The notes under the pieces: generated by a model
What the model was told of the DNA's origin: nothing
What the model saw: only the letters and a program-made list of their open reading frames with translations
Database searches by the model: none
Assembly (NCBI RefSeq): GCF_009905375.1
Contig: NC_133650.1
Coordinates: 65,537,669-65,601,668, forward strand
Direction: 5' to 3'
From: Apium graveolens
Taxonomy: Eukaryota; Streptophyta; Magnoliopsida; Apiales; Apiaceae
Length of the DNA stretch: 64,000 nt
Translations under genes and position numbers: made by a program
Part shown: piece by piece, positions 58,424 to 64,000 of the stretch
Layout: every line of letters begins with the position of its first letter
Numbering within the stretch: position 1 is the first letter of the stretch

Positions 58424-59031
58424 ATCCCCCACAAATTCATGCAGAAATGCATATCAGATTTTATCATGACTTGCTTTTCAGAGTCGGTACCCTTCCACAT
58501 TTGAACCCTCCTAATTCCCCTACTTCGATGGCTACCGGATATAGATGGAATGTTTCACCTTAAATTTCTACCATTTGATGTAACCACACTCCATAGACAA
58601 CGACTAATCAAAAGGCTATGATGCAGATCTACGGTTTTGAGATGTTATGGTCGTGTCTCGCTTCCGTTCTTCAAATGCTTCAAGGAATAACCCTTTCCTA
58701 TAATTGCAACCTCACAATTGCATTCGCTTAGCTGGCCATCTCCAAAGATGTACCGCCAACATCTCGTCTTACGACTTGACCCATTCAGAGTTTATAAATC
58801 CCGACACAGTATTTATCAAATTCTGATCCAAAACTGTTTACATCAGAGTTTATTAAAACTCTTGTTTACTAGCAGTTCAAGTACCTCTTAAGATTTACAG
58901 GGGATAGACTCAGATACATAAGTATCTAAAAGTATATGGTAGAAGTACTACCAATTCATCTTTATAACTTGTTATTATCATATTGAATACACTTCGAGGG
59001 ATCTCGTCTCAGGTGTATTGGGTTCCCACTT

Positions 59032-60562
59032 TTAATGAATCATGGTGGGTACCGGTCCCATCCCCAACCCCGACTTAAGCACTACAGTATGCGCAAGCCC
59101 CTTAGTCAGTGGATCAGCTATATTATCCTGAGTTCCTATGAACTCTATAACAATAATCCTATCAGACACACGACCTTTTATAGACTTTAGTCTAACTTGG
59201 ATATTTTTCTTTGTCTTAGCATTATACTTCACACTTCTGATCTTGTCGATAGTTGTATGGCTATCACAATGAATAGAAATTACAGGAAGCGGTTTGCTTA
59301 CTACAGGTGACATAGACATAAGCCTATGTAGCCATTCATCCTCCATTCCTGTGGCATCAAGTGCACACAACTCAACCTCAAAAGTAGACAGAGTAATTAA
59401 AGTCTGTCAGAAAATTTCCAGAATACTGCTCCACCGGCAAGGGTAAACACATATCCAGTCACTTCATTGGAACCAGATTTCTTAGCTATCCAACTTGCAT
59501 CACTGTACCTTTCGAGTACCCCCAGAAATCTCCGATAATTCTAGCCAAGGGAAGTAGTTCCCTTGAGATATTTAAGAACTCTATCCAGTGCCTCCCAATG
59601 TGTCTTGTTTGGACAGCTTATATATCTAGCTAACTTAGACACAAGATAAGAAATATCTGGTATAGTCATATTAGCAAGATATGCAAACTCCCAATAATCT
59701 GAGAATACCTTAACTGAGACACAATAACTCCTAAACTATTCTTGACTATGACAACTTTTGAATCATATGGTGTACTAGCAATTCTACAATTTCAATAACC
59801 GTACTTCTCAAGTATAGATTTATCTATATAATGAGACCATGACAATGTTATTCCATCAATTGACTGAGTCAACTTGATCCCAAGAATCACACTAGCCTCA
59901 CCCATATCCTTCATTTCAAAGTGCCTCTTCAAGAAACTCATTGTCTCGTTAATAATCTCAATATTGGTTCCAAACAACAAAATATCATCTACATACAAGC
60001 ACACAATCACACCATTATTACCTCTAACCTTATAGTAGACACACTTGGCACTTTCATTAACTAAAAACTCGAAGTCTAAAACAGTTTTATCAAACTTTTT
60101 ATGCCAGTCTATAGATGCTTGTTTAAGACCATAGATGGACTTGACTAGTCTACATAATTTCCTCTCATTACCAGAAGCAACAAATCCCTCAGGCTGATCC
60201 ATATAAATCTATTCCTCGAGGTCACCATTAAGAAAAGCTGTCTTTACATACATTTGATGGATGATAAGACCATGTACGGAATCCAATGCAATAGGTATTC
60301 TGATTGTTGTCATTCAGTTAACAGGAGAGTATGTAGCAAAATAATCAATGCCTTCCATTTGCGTAAAGCTTTTAGCAACTAGCCTAGCCTTGTACTTATC
60401 TATTGAGCCATCAGGGTTTAGCTTCCTCTTGAAGATCCATTTACATCCAATAGTAGAACACCCATGAAGGATATCAACTAACTCCCATATTCCGTTAGAA
60501 AAAATTGAGTCAATTTCACTCTTCACAACGCCTTTCCAATGCCTTGACTTCGAAGAATCCAT
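59032..60562 (-). pseudogene. RT and RNase H remnant of Copia-3
   Basis: Minus-strand pieces in order: RT start (60562-60314, with [21 protein letters not shown]), RT palm (60202-59792, MDQPEGFVASG, LVKSIYGLKQAS and CLYVDDILLFG), and RNase H end (59370-59032, ISIHCDSHTTIDK and QDNIADPLTKGL). The type is different from Copia-2 and closer to the Angela/Tork-like group by feel. Shifts and stops separate the pieces, and 59400-59790 is heavily decayed. Gag, protease and integrase are missing because the window-side part was cut by Gypsy-3. Confidence 0.82.
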
Positions 60563-60601
60563 GGCTTGACCGAGATTTAAAGGCTCATCCTCGACAGTTT
60601 A

Positions 60602-63600
60602 TGTAACATCCGGGAAATATCGTGTAATTATTTATATCAATATGTGATTATTATGTGAATATTATATGAATTTTGGTGAATTATTTGGTGTTTGATACTA
60701 ATAATTGGATGTTCGTATGTAATAAGATGCGAGTATGTTAATTTTAATATGTACAGAATAAAACATAGATAATTAAGGTATTTTATGGAAAATTTTTGGA
60801 ATGTTAAATGATGTTATGATGATTTACGAATTATTAATTATTTTCCGATTAATTATAAAAATTATTTTATAAAGCCGGGAATCGTCCGACTTCAATCGTT
60901 TTTGCGTTTTTACAACCCGAAACTCTTCCGAAAACTCCTTCCTAACCTAATCTGGTAATTCCGAACATTTTCCGTGTTTTAACTTTTTCGATCCGGGTTA
61001 CGATTTGACCTGTAGGAGTACCGGTATGAAATTTTCGATACGCAAATCATTTTATATATCGATAAGAACCCATATTCTCAAAAGTCGAGACATTATTACC
61101 TTAATTTCGTATAAAGAATTTTATAGGAAGCTCTGTTTTGATAATTATCTAATTCTGGTATTAAAATGGTATCGTCTTTTCAGTTACTTAGCGGCTAAGT
61201 AACCTATTTTCGGAACCGATCTGTAAATGTAATTATCAAATTATTAAATAAATAAAATATGTGATGGTTCTGTCAGCTATGTGTTGCTGTATTATCAATT
61301 GTTTGTGAATTGTTGGACGCGAAGATTAATTTTATAATAAATTATCGAGTTGTATGCATTTAATTCATTTTAAAGCGATTTTATTGAATATTTATTCTTA
61401 AAAATGCTAAAATTGTCTCTAAAATTATTTTATTGTTTTATAATTTTATTTATTATTTTTAGAGGTTTATAAAATTTAGAAATCAATATTTTATTAATTA
61501 TTTAATTTTAAATGATTTCCTGGTTTTATTTAATTGTAAAATCAGTATTTAATTCCAGAATGCTTCAAAAATCTTGAGATACATATTTTATTAAGTTTAG
61601 AATATTTCGAGAATTTTAAAATTATTCCGGTAATTTTCTGGCTTTTATTCACTCCCGCATTTATTCGTTAATTCGTTAAAATGCGGATATGATTGGCAAG
61701 TTAAAAATGGTTTAAAACTCATGAAAATTTAGAATATTAGTTTTAAATTATATTGAGAATTTTAAATCTGTTCTGATAAATTTTTGGGCTGTTCCTACTC
61801 GTAAATTATTCGTTGAAATCAGTAAGTGCGGTACGAGTCAGGATAATTATAACAAGAAAGGAAAAAAAAAAGAATAAAAAGCCCCCAAATCATCCCTGCA
61901 CCCCCCTACCCGCTGCTTTTCTTTTCCGGGCTTTACCCGACTCTCTCAATCTCTCCTTTGTCACCCCTCTTTCTGTAATTACTCTCTACAGTGGTAAGTC
62001 CCAGGTGTTGTTGGCCTGTTTTTTTCTTTCTTCTTTCTTTCTTTTGGCCGCCTGGTCCTTGTTCTGGTGCCCCTGTTCCGGCCGCTTCTGCCCTTACTTT
62101 CGCCGCCGCCGCCTTCCCTCGCTTTTCCGGCGAGGTGATAGTTGCGGCGTGTGGTTCGTGTCTGTATGTATATACACGATTGATGTGTATATCCTGTAAT
62201 TGTCCCCTATTTCTCTGTTATGATGTTCGGTGTGGCTGTTTTGTGTTGTTTCTCTTCCCTGTTCCAGTGAAACTCGCCGCTGCCGCGCGTGTTGCGCGTG
62301 CTGGTAGCGGGACCCGTTCCTGGTTGTTGCTGTGACTGTTATTGCGTATTTGATTTATATTATTTCGATGAAATTACTTAATTTCTGAAATAAATCAGTT
62401 ATGTGATCGGTGATTCGTGAAATAAATATGTTATTGCGAGACTTATAGTAATTAATTGATGAAATTTACGAAGGATGCCTGATAATTACGAGAACCCGTA
62501 AATTTTATCGCCGTCGGCGATGAGCCTCGGCGAGCCGACGGTGGACTATGATGATACGATCTGAGTCCTATGATTTAAAAGACAAAATACGAATAAAATA
62601 AAAATATGAGTAAAAATATAAAAATATGAATAAAGGTACAAATACAAATAGTTAATAACTGAATTGTATTGGTGATTGGGATTGGCGTCTGGATTGTGAA
62701 TTGGATGATTGATTGTTGTTATGTTGTGATTGACGTCGATTTGATTTCGACGGGTAGGCAGATAAACAAAGGAGACGCTGCCCGATTTTCGGGAAATTAA
62801 TTCCGGAATATCGGGAACGTAACCTATAATTATTAGGAAACGTCGAATAATCATATACAATTATATTATATGAACTGGACTGCGATTAAGACAAGATAAT
62901 TTATAAATAATTGATTACCCTGTTTTCAAAACGACGAGTATACGTATTTTCTGAAAATAAATACCGAACCAAATTTCGAAGATGTGAACCATAACTGCTA
63001 TGTGTATCTCGATAATACATATAAATATGAATTCGGTTATAAAATCATATGGGTAGAATAGGATGACAATTTGATGTTAAGTTTAAGCGGTTATCTGAAT
63101 TAGGGTATTTGAACCCTGTAGGTTTTAGACGGAGGACCGAGACGTGACATCGGACTAGGAACGATCTAGTGATTAGACGTCGAGATCAACAAAGTTCCAA
63201 CCAAAGGGTCTGAATGTTGGGATTGTATCGAGAATAGGATAGTAGGTTGACGATAAAGCCAAACGATCAAAGTCGAACCAAAGTCAACCAGTAATAACGG
63301 TTAAAGCTTATTGAGGCAAGTATCTCTATCATCACTTATTGTTCAAGTGATATTTATTTTAAATTTTACCATGCAAGTATTGCTTTCCCTATTCTCAGTT
63401 TAGAATCGATAAACATATCGCTGAATTAAATAATTCTGTTTATACAAGTATTCCTAACCTTTCTCCTTAAATACTGCAAATATTTATTCTCTCCTATTCT
63501 AAGTTCAGAATAGTTAACTGTTTTATATTTCGCTGCAATTACTCTTATTATGCCAGTTCTTTTAAATTCTTGTTCCTATAATTCGATTGCTCTCTTGAGC

Positions 63601-64000
63601 AAATACCCATTCGTTCGGGTTATTTGCGAACCCTAATTTGGGATGTTTTGAAATCAGAATGATTTGATATCAAAATACTCTACGGGCTGGATGATTATTA
63701 TGAGGACCAGTGATGAGCTGGATCCTATGGGCCGGAGATGGACCGGACCCTTTAGGCCATAGTTGCCTGGGTGCCCCATATGTTGGTTGGGTCTATGCAG
63801 TTGGGTATAGATCCGCACTATCTCCTGACTGATCAGCAGGTTATAGTGCATATGTTGGTTTCTAGTGTTCAGTCCAATTTATTGTTGTTCGCCATTAATG
63901 GCATTCCCTCTTGAAGTAAAATGTGATTATGGGTTAAAGTTATTCTTTCTTAGCCCTCAGTTTCGGGAAATTACAGTGTTTATAAATGAATTCGAGGTTC
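60602..64000 (+). repeat. Gypsy-3: chromovirus LTR, continues past the window end
   Basis: Starts TGTAACATCCGGGAAATATC, closely like the Gypsy-2 LTR start, and can be aligned with it for about 450 bp (shared phrases AACTCCTTCCTAACCTAAT and TTTTTCGATCCGG). It inserted into Copia-3; the five bases before it are GTTTA. Further in are a GC-rich block (61880-62340), a donor-like AGGCAAGT (63315-63322), and sequence corresponding to the later part of the Gypsy-2 LTR. No interior or second LTR is in the window, so whether it is a full element or a solo LTR is unknown. Confidence 0.85.
61860..62340 (+). other. GC-rich leader-like block in the Gypsy-3 LTR
   Basis: Pyrimidine-rich, then CCG-rich sequence (GCCGCCGCCGCCTTCC near 62101) with TTTTCCGGCGAGG. 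The Gypsy-2 LTR has a shorter block at the same offset (19480-19660) that shares TTTTCCGGCGA. Overlapping open frames cross it, but their composition follows the GC bias and no protein family is recognised. Confidence 0.45.

Larger units (their letters stand above)
57766..60601 (-). mobile_element. Copia-3: truncated Ty1/copia element (3' LTR and end of pol)
   Basis: On the minus strand, decayed RT and RNase H frames (60562-59032) are followed by a non-coding stretch, a purine tract (GTGGGGGAT, 58424-58432) and an LTR starting TGTTAGAAAATAG at 58423. The 5' part of the element is cut off at 60601 by the Gypsy-3 LTR. The left LTR border near 57766 (TGTAACAGCC in window orientation) is a guess from the TG end only. 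Confidence 0.75.

Noticed and set aside
61813..62335. Overlapping 128-aa and 114-aa frames in the Gypsy-3 LTR
   Set aside because: Openness follows from GC-rich, pyrimidine-rich composition. Both frames are plausible only by length, with no domain, so kept as a leader-like block.
1..64000. CRISPR arrays, bacterial operons, tRNA or rRNA genes
   Set aside because: None seen. Tandem repeats present are LTR-internal and lack spacer structure, and the sequence is plant nuclear DNA.

Overview
This is a window of a plant nuclear genome, most likely a eudicot with a large, repeat-rich genome. The evidence is spliced plant genes (a carboxylesterase and an R2R3-MYB factor) set among nested LTR retrotransposons of plant-specific lineages and a Mutator-like (MULE) transposase. 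Codon use and several repeat sequences look asterid-like, perhaps Apiaceae, but that is only an impression. There are no bacterial features, rRNA or tRNA genes, or CRISPR arrays.

Layout. Positions 1-13744 hold a chromovirus-type Ty3/gypsy element (Gypsy-1) with two almost identical 4.1 kb LTRs and a badly decayed interior. It sits inside the 3' part of an Athila/Tat-type element (13745-about 17006). That element in turn sits near the 3' end of a Ty1/copia element (Copia-1, interior 17007-17260, 3' LTR 17261-31272). The Copia-1 LTR is split by a second, nearly intact chromovirus (Gypsy-2, 18208-30914, target duplication TTTAG). Copia-1 itself entered the C-terminal end of a minus-strand MULE transposase (31273-33641 continuing at 45490-45819). 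A Sirevirus-like copia element with an extra env-like region (Copia-2, 33642-45489, target duplication TGTTG) split the MULE near its N-terminus. The order of events inferred from the nest is: MULE, then Copia-1 and Copia-2, then Athila/Tat and Gypsy-2, then Gypsy-1.

The gene island lies at 47.5-55.6 kb. It holds a two-exon carboxylesterase of the plant CXE11/CXE16 type (461 aa) and a three-exon R2R3-MYB gene (260 aa), both on the plus strand. From memory, the Arabidopsis counterparts CXE16 and MYB40 are also close neighbours, so this pair is probably conserved synteny. Downstream are a long-hairpin MITE (56262-56484), a truncated minus-strand copia element with its 3' LTR (Copia-3, about 57766-60601), and the start of a third chromovirus LTR (Gypsy-3, 60602 to the window end) related to that of Gypsy-2.

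The points most worth a second look are these. Gypsy-1 inserted very recently by its LTR identity although its coding region is wrecked, which implies mobilisation in trans. All three chromovirus LTRs share a splice-donor-like site (AGGCAAGT or AGGTAAGT); in the two whose LTR tail is visible it is paired with a polypyrimidine-AG and a following micro-ORF. Gypsy-2 has an extra reading frame before gag. Short degenerate motifs recur densely in the copia LTRs and, in Copia-2, spread into coding sequence.
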